DNA from: Acetivibrio sp964564015
GTDB lineage: Bacteria; Bacillota; Clostridia; Acetivibrionales; Acetivibrionaceae
Length of the DNA: 64,000 nucleotides
NCBI GenBank assembly: GCA_964564015.1
Contig: CAZLZR010000012.1
Span: forward strand, 1 to 64,000
Direction of reading: 5' to 3'
Shown: one piece after another, positions 53,899 through 63,783 of the stretch
How the letters are laid out: the number at the start of each line of letters is the position of its first letter
How positions within the stretch are numbered: position 1 is the first letter of the stretch
Program-made: the position numbers and the translations under genes
Notes under the pieces: generated by a model
Told to the model about the DNA's origin: nothing
The model's input: the letters and a program-made list of their open reading frames with translations, nothing else
Databases searched by the model: none

Positions 53899-54215
53899 CA
53901 AATTATAGTCAACCTGTAAGACTTCTGAAATAATAGCGAAGAAGAATAATCCCTTACCCGTCTAATAATTATGAATGAAATATCATAAACTTTTCTTTTA
54001 TTTGTTGAATTTTGATAAAAAATCTGTGTGTTATGCTACAATAGATTAGTAATAAGTTTGCTACAACAGATTAAGGTAACATTCCAATAGTTATTATATT
54101 ATAAGTAATTTGCCTAATAATCAGGACATAGCACCTGATAAATCCGTAGGACAAAATTTGTATCAAAAATATGATATAACGAAGAATAGTATACGAAAGG
54201 TGATCGCTGATTGTA

Positions 54216-54515
54216 ATGAAGAGAATATTAATAGGTCTTTCAATATTGCATATCGTTTTGCTCACGCCCTTTTTTCTGACGCAAAACACCAACCTTTCAA
54301 TACCTGAGGTCATTTTGCTGTTCTCATTCTTTTACTACATGATTTCGCACTTTGTCCTTCTATTGATTGCTATACTTTCAATTATCATACTAGTAAAGAC
54401 AATAAAGAACGGTACCTTTAAAATTAAGAACCTGCCTTTATATATAATTAATTTGGGTATTTGTATATATATGAGCTATGTGGGTTTTACAGTGTTTGGT
54501 TCTATTGTTTTTTAG
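54216..54515 (+). CDS. Small three-helix membrane protein
   Basis: 99 residues with hydrophobic helices at about 3-21, 30-60 and 76-97 and a basic loop (KTIKNGTFKIKN). AGGTGATC lies upstream of ATG with long spacing. No family is recognised. It is followed by a terminator and convergent with metG. Confidence 0.6.
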   Translation: MKRILIGLSILHIVLLTPFFLTQNTNLSIPEVILLFSFFYYMISHFVLLLIAILSIIILVKTIKNGTFKIKNLPLYIINLGICIYMSYVGFTVFGSIVF

Positions 54516-54544
54516 AACACTTATTTGAACAATTTCTCAAATAA

Positions 54545-54580
54545 AAGCCCTCGCGAATGTTATCCTGTTCGCGAGGGCTT
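54545..54580. terminator. Bidirectional terminator between the membrane gene and metG
   Basis: A perfect 13-bp stem (AAGCCCTCGCGAA with TTCGCGAGGGCTT) and a 10-nt loop. On the minus strand it is followed by TTTTATTTG, so it mainly serves metG. A similar hairpin stands at 60400. Confidence 0.8.
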
Positions 54581-54626
54581 ATTTCATGCAACTTGAGCGT
54601 CAATTTTCTGCTGTTAACAAACATCT

Positions 54627-56246
54627 CTATAAGCTCAGTTTTTGCATTTCAATATCAATCACCTTTTTATCGATTCTTTCAAACAATATTCCAATCTCGG
54701 GAAGAACAAATCCCGAAGGTACATTTTGCTCCTTCCATTCGTCGGAACACCCCAACCATCCCTGCACTTTTTCTGATGAAAAAGGTAAAAACGGCTTTAA
54801 CAGAACCGCCAGATTGGCAGCCATATGAACACAGTTAAAAATAGTGTTACTGCATCTATTTATATCCGTGGTTCTTGTTTCCCAAGGCCTTTCGGTGTCA
54901 AAATATTTGTTTGCGAAGCGCACAAACTCAAATATTTCATCTATAGCAGCCCTGAATTCACCCTTCTCAATCTTTGCTCCAATGCTTGCAAACAGCAACT
55001 TTATTTTTTCTCTAATTCCATTATCAATAGTTCCGTCTGGGATGATTTTATTGTAGTATTTATCAACAAATACAAGCGTACGGTTTATTAAATTGCCATA
55101 TGCCCCTAAGAGCTCTCCATTATGACTGTTTACAAATTCTCTCCAGGAAAAGTCCGTATCTTTCTTTTCAGGGCCGTTAGCCAATAAGAAATAGCGGACT
55201 GAATCCGGGTTATAATTTTCCACAATATCTTTGACCCATATGGCCCAATTCTGGCTTGTTGATATTTTTCTTCCCTCAAGCGTTAGATATTCACTCGATA
55301 TAACAGTATCAGGCAAACGCCAGCCCTTACCATTAGCTAGCAAGAGTGAGGGAAGTATAATAGTATGAAAAGGAATATTGTCCTTGCCATGAATATAATA
55401 GTGCTTTGCGTTTGTTCCCCAGATTTCATCAAAATTTGTGCCTCTATTATTAGCAGCTGTCTTGCTTGCCGATAAATACCCAAGTACATTTTCAGCCCAA
55501 ATGTATATCTTTTTCTTCTCATACCCTTCTTTAGGCACGTCAATTCCCCAATCAAGATCACGAGTTATAGCTCTATCCCTAAGCCCCTCACTTATATAAC
55601 GCTTTGAAAACTGAATTGCGTTCTTCCTCCATTCAGGGTGTCCGTCAATAAATTCTCTCAACCTATTTTCAAGCTTGGTTATAGCAAGATACAAATGATT
55701 TGTTTCCTTAAATACAGGTGCAGCATTGCATATACAGCATTTCGGCTCTATCAGGTTTTCCGGCTCAAGTACCTTACCACATGCATCACACTGATCGCCA
55801 CGCGCAATGCTTGCACAGTTCGGGCATTCACCTGTAACAAACCTGTCTGCCAAAAACTGCTTGCAGTTCTCACAATATGCTTGCGGAACCGTCTTCTCAT
55901 AAACATATTCACTTTCGTACAAGCTTTTATGAAATTCAAAAACAAAGTTTTTGTGTTCTTCAGATGATGTTTTCCCATAAAGGTCATAACTGATCCCAAG
56001 TCTTAAAAAGCATTCCGAAAACTCCTTATGGTACTTCTCGCTAATTTCAAGCGGTGTTTTATTTTCCTGCTTTGCTCTTATTGTAACAGGTGTCCCATGA
56101 CAGTCACTCCCTGAAACAAAATAAACTGTATCGCCTTTAGCACGGTGGTACCTTGCCAATACATCTCCCGGCAATAATGCCGCTATATGACCGATGTGCA
56201 GAGATCCGTTTGCATAAGGCCACGCTCCTCCAATTAAAACATTCAT
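54627..56246 (-). CDS. metG: Methionyl-tRNA synthetase
   Basis: About 539 residues from the second ATG (GAGGTAATGATT upstream). Class I motifs are clear: GSLHIGH near residue 20 and GRKISTSQ near 325 as the KMSKS variant. The connective region carries eight cysteines in four pairs (CENC, CPNC, CDAC, CCIC), two zinc knuckles as in archaeal-type enzymes rather than the single knuckle of the E. coli enzyme. No C-terminal EMAP-like tRNA-binding domain. A T-box leader controls it. It charges tRNA-Met; it may be the main or an additional enzyme of the cell. Confidence 0.93.
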   Translation of the reverse strand: MNVLIGGAWPYANGSLHIGHIAALLPGDVLARYHRAKGDTVYFVSGSDCHGTPVTIRAKQENKTPLEISEKYHKEFSECFLRLGISYDLYGKTSSEEHKNFVFEFHKSLYESEYVYEKTVPQAYCENCKQFLADRFVTGECPNCASIARGDQCDACGKVLEPENLIEPKCCICNAAPVFKETNHLYLAITKLENRLREFIDGHPEWRKNAIQFSKRYISEGLRDRAITRDLDWGIDVPKEGYEKKKIYIWAENVLGYLSASKTAANNRGTNFDEIWGTNAKHYYIHGKDNIPFHTIILPSLLLANGKGWRLPDTVISSEYLTLEGRKISTSQNWAIWVKDIVENYNPDSVRYFLLANGPEKKDTDFSWREFVNSHNGELLGAYGNLINRTLVFVDKYYNKIIPDGTIDNGIREKIKLLFASIGAKIEKGEFRAAIDEIFEFVRFANKYFDTERPWETRTTDINRCSNTIFNCVHMAANLAVLLKPFLPFSSEKVQGWLGCSDEWKEQNVPSGFVLPEIGILFERIDKKVIDIEMQKLSL

Positions 56247-56286
56247 AATCATTACCTCTTTTCATTATTTTTTATTCTGGCTCAAA

Positions 56287-56600
56287 AAGGCATCAAAAAA
56301 GCTCTCACCTCCGGAAAATAATTCCGAGGACGAGAGCAACATAACAAAAGTCACACCGTGGTACCACCCCAGTTTGTCTGTATTTCACAATACATACCTC
56401 ATCGAGTACGGGCAATAAAATTTGCTTATACTCTATCACTATAACGGGTGAACCCGTCGCAGCCTCACACAAAAGTGCTCGGTACGCAACTCCAAGACCA
56501 TGTTCGGCAAGTGTCAACTTTGTTCTCTCTCAGCGCACTCAATTTAACTTGATGGAGAACTTCTCTGTAAAAGCTTCAAATGCTTACTCTTCTTTTCACT
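56287..56600 (-). promoter_or_regulatory. T-box leader upstream of metG
   Basis: Read on the minus strand, the conserved T-box element GGGGTGGTACCACGG (56356-56371) precedes a terminator whose stem is GCTCTC/GAGAGC, followed by TTTTTT (56295-56337). The leader extends upstream to about 56600. A candidate Met specifier AUG is at 56499-56501 in the context GAACATGG. Uncharged tRNA-Met would stabilise the antiterminator and allow synthesis of the synthetase. Confidence 0.9.
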
Positions 56601-56843
56601 GTCTTTATAAACTGCAATATTCAGTTATATATTCAATTATATCATACACATAAATACCGTCAATTATTTTCGATGTTTTGGCAAAGGGTGCACCTAAAAA
56701 TTAAGGTTCTACTTTGAATAACAAAAACCTTAATCTTTTCGAATATTCATAAACAAATTTTGGTAGTCACTATTTCGTTATCCCCCAGCTAATATTTATT
56801 GACAATATAATCATTTTAATACAACACATGTTTAAATATATGT

Positions 56844-56849
56844 TATAAT
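56844..56849 (+). promoter_or_regulatory. Extended -10 promoter of the TPR/stalk gene
   Basis: TGTTATAAT ends about 38 nt before ATG and GGAGGCGAAGAA serves as ribosome site. No good -35 is found at normal spacing, although TTGACA occurs at 56799. The 56601-56840 stretch has no gene. Confidence 0.5.
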
Positions 56850-56886
56850 TGACCATGCTATATCAATTAATAATGGAGGCGAAGAA

Positions 56887-58443
56887 ATGAAAAAGAAAGT
56901 AACATTTAGTATCAAAATCTTGTTAATGGTCTGTATATTTATGTCAATCCTTTTTGCTGGTGTATCAGTTTTTGCTGAGGATACAAAACATGATGAAGCA
57001 TCGGAATATATTACACTAGCTATCAGCGCTTTTTATGAGGATAAGTATGACTTAGCCCTCGACTATTGCAATAAAGCTATTAACATTATTCCCGAACCAA
57101 CTTTCTATTCCTTGAAATCTAAAATATTAAACTATCAAGAGAATTATGTGGAAGCCATAGATGCTCTTGATCAAGCATTAACTATTTCACCGGAATATGG
57201 ACCAGCATATACCGAAAAAGCACTTATTTATTCAAAACTCAATAAATTTGATGAATTTCTCAATTGTTTGGATCAAGGAATCACTGCAGCTCCCGGTCAT
57301 ATTCCTTTATATATGTATAAGGCAATGTACTTGACTGAGGTGGACAAAAACGACGAGGCAATTGAATGCTATAAACTCGGAGTAAAAAACAACCCAAAAG
57401 AATTATCTCTCTATTCACAGCTAAGTTATCAACTGTTTAAAACCGGCAGAAATGATGAAATTATAGATTGTCTTAGTAAAATAATTGAGTTGAATCCAAA
57501 TAATGAAGAAGCATTATACAATATTGCATGTGCATATTCCTTGCTTGATAAACCAAATGAAGCTCTTTTATATCTCAAAAAGTCCATTGAGTTATCACCA
57601 AAAAACAAAACTCTTGCTATTACAGATCCTGAGTTAGCCAATATCAGAACCTTAGATGGATTTAGTGCATTGTCAGGGGTTGGGGTTTATGTAGATGGTA
57701 AGTTTTTAGAATTTGATGTTCCTCCCACTATAGAGGAAGGAAGAGTTTTGCTTCCTTTGAGGTTGGTATTTGAAACTTTAAACGCATCTGTAGAGTGGAT
57801 CGATTCAACAAAAACGGTAAAAGGGCAAATGGGCGATATTACAGTTTCACTTCAAATAGGTTCTAAAACAGCTGTCGTTAACGGAGCTGAAGTCAAACTC
57901 GATGTGCCCGGTAAAATAGTCAACGGAAGGACTCTTGTACCATTAAGATTTGTGTCGGAATCTTTTGGTGCTGATGTAAAATGGGATCAGGACACAAAAA
58001 CTGTCTATGTTACTTCTGCAGATAAAAATACAAATACAACAGACCTCTCAAAAGAAGATATTATTGAAGAATTGAATGCTTCTGTTGACATACTTCCGGT
58101 GGACGGTATATTCCCTGAGCCCTATGGCCTTGATGCAAAAGAAGCCAAGATGATTCTTGTTGCCAAAAGTGCGGAAGATTTGAAGCTTTTTAATTCCTTG
58201 AGCAAAAAAGACAAAATTGACTATCTGAACAATTCCGTCCAGGAAAACTATGGTGCTGTATTAGCATGTGAAACTATTGAAGCCTCCTTTGTTTTTGACG
58301 GTAAAATGTATTATAGACTTAATACATCGTATGACGCTATTTCTGAGGATTTGGAATTAGAAACCTTCAAGCTGGGTATGCCCGTAAACGTCATCGAGCA
58401 GGATTTTGAAAATTTTACCTACAGATATTACTACAGTAATTAG
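56887..58443 (+). CDS. Secreted TPR and copper-amine-oxidase-N (stalk) domain protein
   Basis: 518 residues. Signal peptide 1-30 (ending VSVFAED), then about six TPR units (about 35-245; ALDYCNKAINIIPEPTFY, AIDALDQALTISPEYGPAYT), two stalk-type motifs (RVLLPLRLVFETLNASVEW, RTLVPLRFVSESFGADVKW, about 275-375) and a C-terminal unassigned domain of about 120 residues. It is exported and cell-envelope associated by analogy with stalk-domain proteins. The same stalk domains occur in the LRR protein at 14166-16397. Confidence 0.87.
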   Translation: MKKKVTFSIKILLMVCIFMSILFAGVSVFAEDTKHDEASEYITLAISAFYEDKYDLALDYCNKAINIIPEPTFYSLKSKILNYQENYVEAIDALDQALTISPEYGPAYTEKALIYSKLNKFDEFLNCLDQGITAAPGHIPLYMYKAMYLTEVDKNDEAIECYKLGVKNNPKELSLYSQLSYQLFKTGRNDEIIDCLSKIIELNPNNEEALYNIACAYSLLDKPNEALLYLKKSIELSPKNKTLAITDPELANIRTLDGFSALSGVGVYVDGKFLEFDVPPTIEEGRVLLPLRLVFETLNASVEWIDSTKTVKGQMGDITVSLQIGSKTAVVNGAEVKLDVPGKIVNGRTLVPLRFVSESFGADVKWDQDTKTVYVTSADKNTNTTDLSKEDIIEELNASVDILPVDGIFPEPYGLDAKEAKMILVAKSAEDLKLFNSLSKKDKIDYLNNSVQENYGAVLACETIEASFVFDGKMYYRLNTSYDAISEDLELETFKLGMPVNVIEQDFENFTYRYYYSN

Positions 58444-58480
58444 TTGGAATTTAGTAATAACCGCAATACAAAATCAAGAA

Positions 58481-58525
58481 AGAGACAATCATAAAAATTG
58501 TTAATTCTTTTTTATGATTGTCTCT
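58481..58525. terminator. 17-bp inverted repeat between convergent genes
   Basis: AGAGACAATCATAAAAA pairs with TTTTTATGATTGTCTCT. It lies after the TPR/stalk gene; the T-rich right arm gives it terminator character for the plus strand. The space up to 58645 is empty. Confidence 0.65.
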
Positions 58526-58645
58526 CCTACAGGAGCCTCCATACTTCAGATGTTTGAATCAAAGCATATCCTGCCCTATTGGACTTACCCACAATAGAAA
58601 ACAATAAAATTTAGCGGCATTTGCCGGTTCTGGCATTACTACATC

Positions 58646-60157
58646 CTATCCAGGAAAAGATTTTATAATACCAAGCAAATACTGTTTTATCAATCCAAAG
58701 TCAATAGAGTTTACCTGTCCGTCCGCATTAACATCAGCATTGGTAAGATTCTCTCCACTTAGCTGAGACATTCCCAGCAAATGAAGCTTTAATGCTGCAA
58801 AGTCTAATGAATTTACATTTCCATCACCATTAATATCTCCTTTAATTATGGATTGAGTTGGAGTAGGAGATGGCTGAACACCACTAAACTTCCACCAGTT
58901 TACATTAAACAGGTATCCACTTCCTCCTGTAAATTTTAAGTAAAGATCATGAATACCGCTAGCACCGCTGACCTTGCATGATACATCCATCCAGTTCTGC
59001 CATCCTTCGGTTCCTGTAACTTCACAAGTCCCAACTAATTTCCCGTCAATACTGTCAAGCCTTAGCTCAATATTACCACCGTCAACCGCACTGGCTACTC
59101 TGGCCTGAAATTGTCCTGCTCCGCTGCCAAAATCAATTTCGCTGTAAACAACATAATCTCCATTCTCAATAAACCCAATATTCAGACCACCTTCAGAACA
59201 ACTTTCACTTTCTATCCCTGACTGGTTGTTGAATTCTTCCGCTTCGATCTTTGTATAGGCCGACCTTGGGGTTGGAACGGGGGTTGGAGTTGATGGAATC
59301 TGCGATGTATACCCTACTCCTTCAAGCATTTGAAGAAAATTCCATAAACCTGGTTTCCAAACATTCCAATCGTGACTTCTTCCCTGAAGTTCCCAATAGG
59401 TATTGGGAATACTTTTAGAATCGCAATAGGTGTGTACGTTCTTGCCAAAAGCAATAAGGTTATCATTGGTTCCACAACAAATAAACAAAAGCTTCAGATT
59501 TTGTTTTGCTTTAGTCCCGCCATCCGGAAATAATTTGTCACTCGAATAGGTGTTGGGTGCTGCAGAATAGGCTCCTACATAAGGAAACATATCCACATGT
59601 GGCAACCCGATATTGAATGATTGCCCCCCGCCCATTGAGAGTCCGGATATTGACCGATACATGGGATCGGTATAAACAGAATATTGCGATTCGATGTAAG
59701 GTACAAGGCTGTAGATCAAATCATCTGTAAAGCGCTCATAACCATAGTTTGTAGCATCTCCGGGCAATTCCGCATTACAATGTGGCATTACTATTATCGA
59801 GGGCTTAATTTTCCCTTCAGCTATGAGATTATCGGCTATGACATTGGCATTACCTCCACCTGTAGTCCAGTCGGTTTCTCTTCCTCCGATACCATGAAGT
59901 AAATACATTACGCTATATTTATTGCTACTTGAATACCCCGGAGGCAGGTATATTCTTGCTGGTCTCTGGCTCTTTGTTGCATTGGAATAATAAGAAATAC
60001 TTAATACCTGACCGTGTGGAATGTTGTTCCTGACTTGATCGTACCCTGTCGGCGGTATAGATGGTTGAAAGCCTGCAGATGAAACACTTGCTGCAAAAAT
60101 AAGAAATGTCATTAAGAGCAGACTAATGAGAAATACTGATAAAGTCTTTTTAACCAT
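58646..60157 (-). CDS. Cellulosomal feruloyl-esterase-like enzyme: esterase, CBM6, dockerin
   Basis: About 503 residues from the ATG after AAAGGAG. Signal peptide 1-28. An esterase-D/XynZ-type alpha/beta-hydrolase fills about 30-270 with nucleophile SGLSMGGGQ, acid near CGTNDNL and His in GRSHDWNVW. A PT linker leads to a CBM6-like domain (about 300-425, KIEAEEFNNQSGIESES) and a type I dockerin with two calcium repeats (GDINGDGNVNSLDFAALK, ADVNADGQVNSIDFGLIK). It probably removes ferulate from arabinoxylan while bound to the scaffoldin. All triad residues are visible. Confidence 0.92.
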   Translation of the reverse strand: MVKKTLSVFLISLLLMTFLIFAASVSSAGFQPSIPPTGYDQVRNNIPHGQVLSISYYSNATKSQRPARIYLPPGYSSSNKYSVMYLLHGIGGRETDWTTGGGNANVIADNLIAEGKIKPSIIVMPHCNAELPGDATNYGYERFTDDLIYSLVPYIESQYSVYTDPMYRSISGLSMGGGQSFNIGLPHVDMFPYVGAYSAAPNTYSSDKLFPDGGTKAKQNLKLLFICCGTNDNLIAFGKNVHTYCDSKSIPNTYWELQGRSHDWNVWKPGLWNFLQMLEGVGYTSQIPSTPTPVPTPRSAYTKIEAEEFNNQSGIESESCSEGGLNIGFIENGDYVVYSEIDFGSGAGQFQARVASAVDGGNIELRLDSIDGKLVGTCEVTGTEGWQNWMDVSCKVSGASGIHDLYLKFTGGSGYLFNVNWWKFSGVQPSPTPTQSIIKGDINGDGNVNSLDFAALKLHLLGMSQLSGENLTNADVNADGQVNSIDFGLIKQYLLGIIKSFPG

Positions 60158-60251
60158 GTTTTTATTCTCCTTTATAAAATTTGTTAGTACAAAATTTAAC
60201 ATTGTATTTTATTGGGCGCATGTTATTACATTTATTTCATGCACTCATTTC

Positions 60252-60280
60252 TATTAATAAACTTTTATAAAAAGTGTAAA
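60252..60280 (-). promoter_or_regulatory. Possible promoter of the esterase gene
   Basis: On the minus strand TTTACA and TTAATA are 17 nt apart, about 95 nt before the start. The match is partial. The rest of 60158-60483 holds only the terminator of the xylanase gene. Confidence 0.4.
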
Positions 60281-60399
60281 CCAATCAATAAATTAAGATC
60301 TTTATTTTTGAGGATGACAGATATATTTAAGCTTTCAATATAAAAATACGCAAAATATAATATTTTTAGCTGGGAATTTAAATATATTAATAATAAAGA

Positions 60400-60428
60400 C
60401 TCCTCGTGAATGCTATGTTCACGAGGAG
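60400..60428 (-). terminator. Terminator of the GH30 gene
   Basis: CTCCTCGTGAA and TTCACGAGGAG pair perfectly around a 7-nt loop, then TCTTTATTATT on the minus strand. Confidence 0.75.
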
Positions 60429-60483
60429 CCCTAAATTAAAGAGGATTATTGTAAGCGAGGGTATTGTTACCTGGTTTTCCTCA

Positions 60484-62433
60484 CTATAAAGTTGATATCA
60501 TACCAAGCAAATACTGTTTTATCAATCCAAAGTCAATAGAATTTACATTGCCGTCTCCATTAACATCTGCTCTGGAAAGGCCATCTCCTGTAATCGGTGT
60601 TGAACCCAGTAAGTGTAGTTTCAATAATGCAAAGTCTATCGAATTGACATTTCCATCACCATTTATATCACCTTTTTTCCCAGTGGACCCACCTGTAAAT
60701 GTAAACCAGTCTATATTTACAGCGCCTTTAAATATAAGATACAAATCATTTTCTCCTGTAACTTTGCTAATGTTGCAGGTTTGTTCCTGATATGCATTAA
60801 AACCACCGGTTGACTCCACCGGTAACGTACCAATAAGAGTACCGGTGGGACTATTTAATCGTAGTTCAATACTTGTAGCAGCATTAGTTGTAACAAAAGC
60901 CTTAAATGAAGTTGCCCCATCTCCAAAGTTAATCTTTTTATATACAAGATAGTCGCCACTACTAATATATCCAATACCGCTTCCGCCGTTAGCAGTGCCT
61001 ACTTTTTGTATTGTCGAAGACTTAATATCGTTAAACTCTTCTACTTCTATGGTTGAAAAAGCACTTCTTTGATTCACGGGTACCGGTGTAGGTACCGGCG
61101 TTGATGTTGCAATTGCAGGTGTTGGTGTTGATGTTGGCACTGATGTTTGTACTGATGTTGGTTGAACTCCTCCCAACTCACCAATAAAGGTTGTAACACT
61201 CTGTGCTGGTAACTGAGTTGAAAAGGAACCTCCTGATACGCTGACAGTTGATTGTGCTAGATTTTGACTTCCGGTAGTTGTGTATGCAGTGATACTTGAT
61301 GGTGTCCCACCCTGTATGTTGAATTTCTGACTTACTGCAGAACTACCCTTATTTATTGCAACAACAACCACTTTGCCATCACCATTATAGGCCGATACGT
61401 AGACGTTTGTATTCGGATTCTTTGTCGCATCAACCCTGTAATATCCAGGTCGCACGTATTTTGAGTACTGAGCCATCATGTATCCGCGCTTGCTTATATT
61501 GCCGTCTTCTTTCATTGGACCATATTGTCTGCGTATGTACCACCACACATATGCCTGAAAATTCCCCTCTACCATAGCATTGTGCATATTATATGCAACC
61601 TCTAACGCCTCAGGCCAACGGTCTGCAGAGTTACTGTCACTGTTTGGTACGTATACCTCCGTCATCCAGAGTTCTTTTCCCGCTCCTTTTTGTTCGAAAA
61701 GGGGATAACTCATATTGCTGATGCTTGTACCATAAAAGTGAGCACCGAGAATATCCATATTTTCAAGTGCTGTAGTATCATTTAAAATAGGGTCTGACAT
61801 ATTCTTGAGATATTGAAAGGACTCAGGTGCCATTACTTTACAACCTGTTATTGATCCGGCATAATTTTTCATAAAGTTAAGCATTTCCTGTGGTGTCCAC
61901 CATGTCCAATCGTGCGCATAATCAGGCTCATTTTGAATAGAGATGGCATAAAGATTCACGCCATTGTCCTTCATGTATTTAACGAAATCGTTAAGATACT
62001 GGGCATACGCAGCATACTTATCGTATCTAAGCCGTTTTTGATTTGCAACACCATTACGAGTAAAGGTCTCAATCATCTCACTTGGAGGGTTCCATGGCGA
62101 AGCAAAAACTATTGCTCCTTTTTCAATGGCTTTTTTTGCAGTTGCTAATTCTTTCGACCAATTATTTCTATTTTCATCCACATGGATTCTTAAAACAGAG
62201 AAACCTAACTGCCCTGGTCCATTGCCAAAAGCTGTTTCTCTTTGAGCTTCTGTTAAATCCCCAGCCCAAGTCGGATGGTTTATTCCACCAAATCCTTTAA
62301 TCAATTGTTTTTGTGATGACAAGTTTACCGTTACATCACTTGCCGCCTCTACCGGTATTTTGTAACTAAATAACTGTGTTAAAACAACCGACAAGGCAAC
62401 ACCCATCAATAATATTTTTTTAAACTTTTTCAA
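60484..62433 (-). CDS. Cellulosomal GH30 glucuronoxylanase: GH30, CBM6, dockerin
   Basis: 649 residues. Signal peptide 1-31, GH30 subfamily-8-like catalytic domain with beta side domain (about 35-420): acid/base Glu in SIQNEPDYAHDWTWW, nucleophile Glu in LWMTEVYVP, and WWYIRRQYGP whose Arg is expected to hold the glucuronate side chain of xylan. PT-rich linker, CBM6-like domain (about 455-575), dockerin repeats GDINGDGNVNSIDFALLK and ADVNGDGNVNSIDFGLIK. It should cut glucuronoxylan next to methylglucuronate branches, complementing the esterase downstream. GGAGGAG precedes ATG. Confidence 0.94.
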   Translation of the reverse strand: MKKFKKILLMGVALSVVLTQLFSYKIPVEAASDVTVNLSSQKQLIKGFGGINHPTWAGDLTEAQRETAFGNGPGQLGFSVLRIHVDENRNNWSKELATAKKAIEKGAIVFASPWNPPSEMIETFTRNGVANQKRLRYDKYAAYAQYLNDFVKYMKDNGVNLYAISIQNEPDYAHDWTWWTPQEMLNFMKNYAGSITGCKVMAPESFQYLKNMSDPILNDTTALENMDILGAHFYGTSISNMSYPLFEQKGAGKELWMTEVYVPNSDSNSADRWPEALEVAYNMHNAMVEGNFQAYVWWYIRRQYGPMKEDGNISKRGYMMAQYSKYVRPGYYRVDATKNPNTNVYVSAYNGDGKVVVVAINKGSSAVSQKFNIQGGTPSSITAYTTTGSQNLAQSTVSVSGGSFSTQLPAQSVTTFIGELGGVQPTSVQTSVPTSTPTPAIATSTPVPTPVPVNQRSAFSTIEVEEFNDIKSSTIQKVGTANGGSGIGYISSGDYLVYKKINFGDGATSFKAFVTTNAATSIELRLNSPTGTLIGTLPVESTGGFNAYQEQTCNISKVTGENDLYLIFKGAVNIDWFTFTGGSTGKKGDINGDGNVNSIDFALLKLHLLGSTPITGDGLSRADVNGDGNVNSIDFGLIKQYLLGMISTL

Positions 62434-62925
62434 CCTTATCTCCTCCCACTTTTAGACATTATAATTAATGTTTATTGGATTTTAGTTTTTTATTCCTTTC
62501 GTATAATAATTCGCATTACATACTTTTTTAGAGTTGGGTATTTGATTAAAAATAGAAGTATTATAGACCTTACTTGAAGATTAGCAGCAAAATATTAGAC
62601 AATGCTATTGTTTACTTTGAATATTATAAATAGATTTTTGTAGATTTCCAACATAAAAAAATTCGTATATAAAATAATTGTACCATAAAGAGAACAGTAA
62701 AAACAATCAATTCCAATAGAACTGTTTCATATAATAAATGTGGAGAAAACATACACCTCAATAGAATTTTGAGATTCAAGCAAGCCATGGAATTTGCCCT
62801 TTTGCTTATGAGCCAAACATTAATGTCAAACTCATTATGTAGTATTCCAAAGAATATATTTCACTATTTTAGCAGTTAGTATATAATATTCTTAAAAGTT
62901 CAAAAATAGCGGAGAGGTGTGCCAA
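62434..62925. promoter_or_regulatory. Divergent intergenic region with promoter for the plus-strand membrane gene
   Basis: 490 nt of AT-rich DNA without a gene. TTTCAC at 62859 and TATAAT at 62882 are spaced 17 nt and lie about 40 nt before the membrane gene, a fair promoter. Toward the GH30 gene a minus-strand TATAAT is found at 62458-62463, very close to the start, with no -35. Confidence 0.5.
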
Positions 62926-63681
62926 ATGATAAGACAAATCCTTGAAAGAGAATTAAGCATTAGTGAAATTCTTTCAAATTCCTGGAATATCTATTCAAAG
63001 CAGTTTAAGTCTATAACAATTATTACTCTTATGATTTATGTTCCAATTAATATCATACTATATTTAATTGGTGATAATATAGTTGATATTGAAAGTCTAA
63101 AAAACTATAATAATGTTATAAAATTATTGGAAAACCTGTTTGGTATTATTGCAACAATGGGAATAGCAGTTGTTGTTGAAAAGACAATATTGTCTGAAAA
63201 TGATATCGAAGCAAGTTGGGGCGAGGCGATAAGCACTGCTTTTTCGAGATGGGGAAGTTGTATAGGTACTAACATTTTAGGTGGATTAATAATCCTTGGG
63301 CTATCCATGCTCCTAATTATTCCGGGCTTAATTTGGGCCTTATACTATGCATTTTCTGTACAGGTTGTAGTCTTGAAAAATATAGGAGGTAAAGAGGCTT
63401 TAGACTATAGTAAATCCCTTGTAAAAGGTCAATGGTGGAAAACATTTGGTACTCTTTTTGTATTAGGCATAATAGGTATTTTAATTGGTATTGTAATTGG
63501 CATTGCAATTGAATTTTTTTCACCTTACCTGCCCGATTCAACCAGCATTATCACTGACACTGCACTCGATATATTTGGGGCATTTTTTACTGTAGCTTTT
63601 ACAGTATACTTCATAAATATTGATTTTGTAAGAGGAAATAACACTATTTCAGAAAATGACAACACATATATTGATTTTTAA
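62926..63681 (+). CDS. Polytopic membrane protein, glycerophosphodiesterase-membrane-domain-like
   Basis: About 251 residues from the ATG after GGAGAGGTG (GTG at 62917 overlaps that site). A soluble start (ELSISEILSNSWNIYSKQFK) precedes about six hydrophobic helices; the centre LIIPGLIWALYYAFSVQVVV and EALDYSKSLVKGQWWKTFGT matches the DUF975/GPDPase membrane-domain family of unknown role. It ends in a polar tail. No operon partner is visible. Confidence 0.75.
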   Translation: MIRQILERELSISEILSNSWNIYSKQFKSITIITLMIYVPINIILYLIGDNIVDIESLKNYNNVIKLLENLFGIIATMGIAVVVEKTILSENDIEASWGEAISTAFSRWGSCIGTNILGGLIILGLSMLLIIPGLIWALYYAFSVQVVVLKNIGGKEALDYSKSLVKGQWWKTFGTLFVLGIIGILIGIVIGIAIEFFSPYLPDSTSIITDTALDIFGAFFTVAFTVYFINIDFVRGNNTISENDNTYIDF

Positions 63682-63719
63682 ACCGGATTGCATGATTTCT
63701 AATTTTTCTTTAGCGCCGA

Positions 63720-63768
63720 AACAATTTAGGGATATTTTGTAGACATCACAAAATATCCCTAAATTGTT
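63720..63768. terminator. Perfect 21-bp inverted repeat between convergent genes
   Basis: Both arms (beginning AACAATTTAGGGATATTTTG) match without error around a 7-nt loop. It lies between the membrane gene and the edge ORF. No T-run follows on either strand, so it could be a terminator of unusual form or a small mobile remnant. Confidence 0.6.
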
Positions 63769-63783
63769 CATTGACTATTGGCT

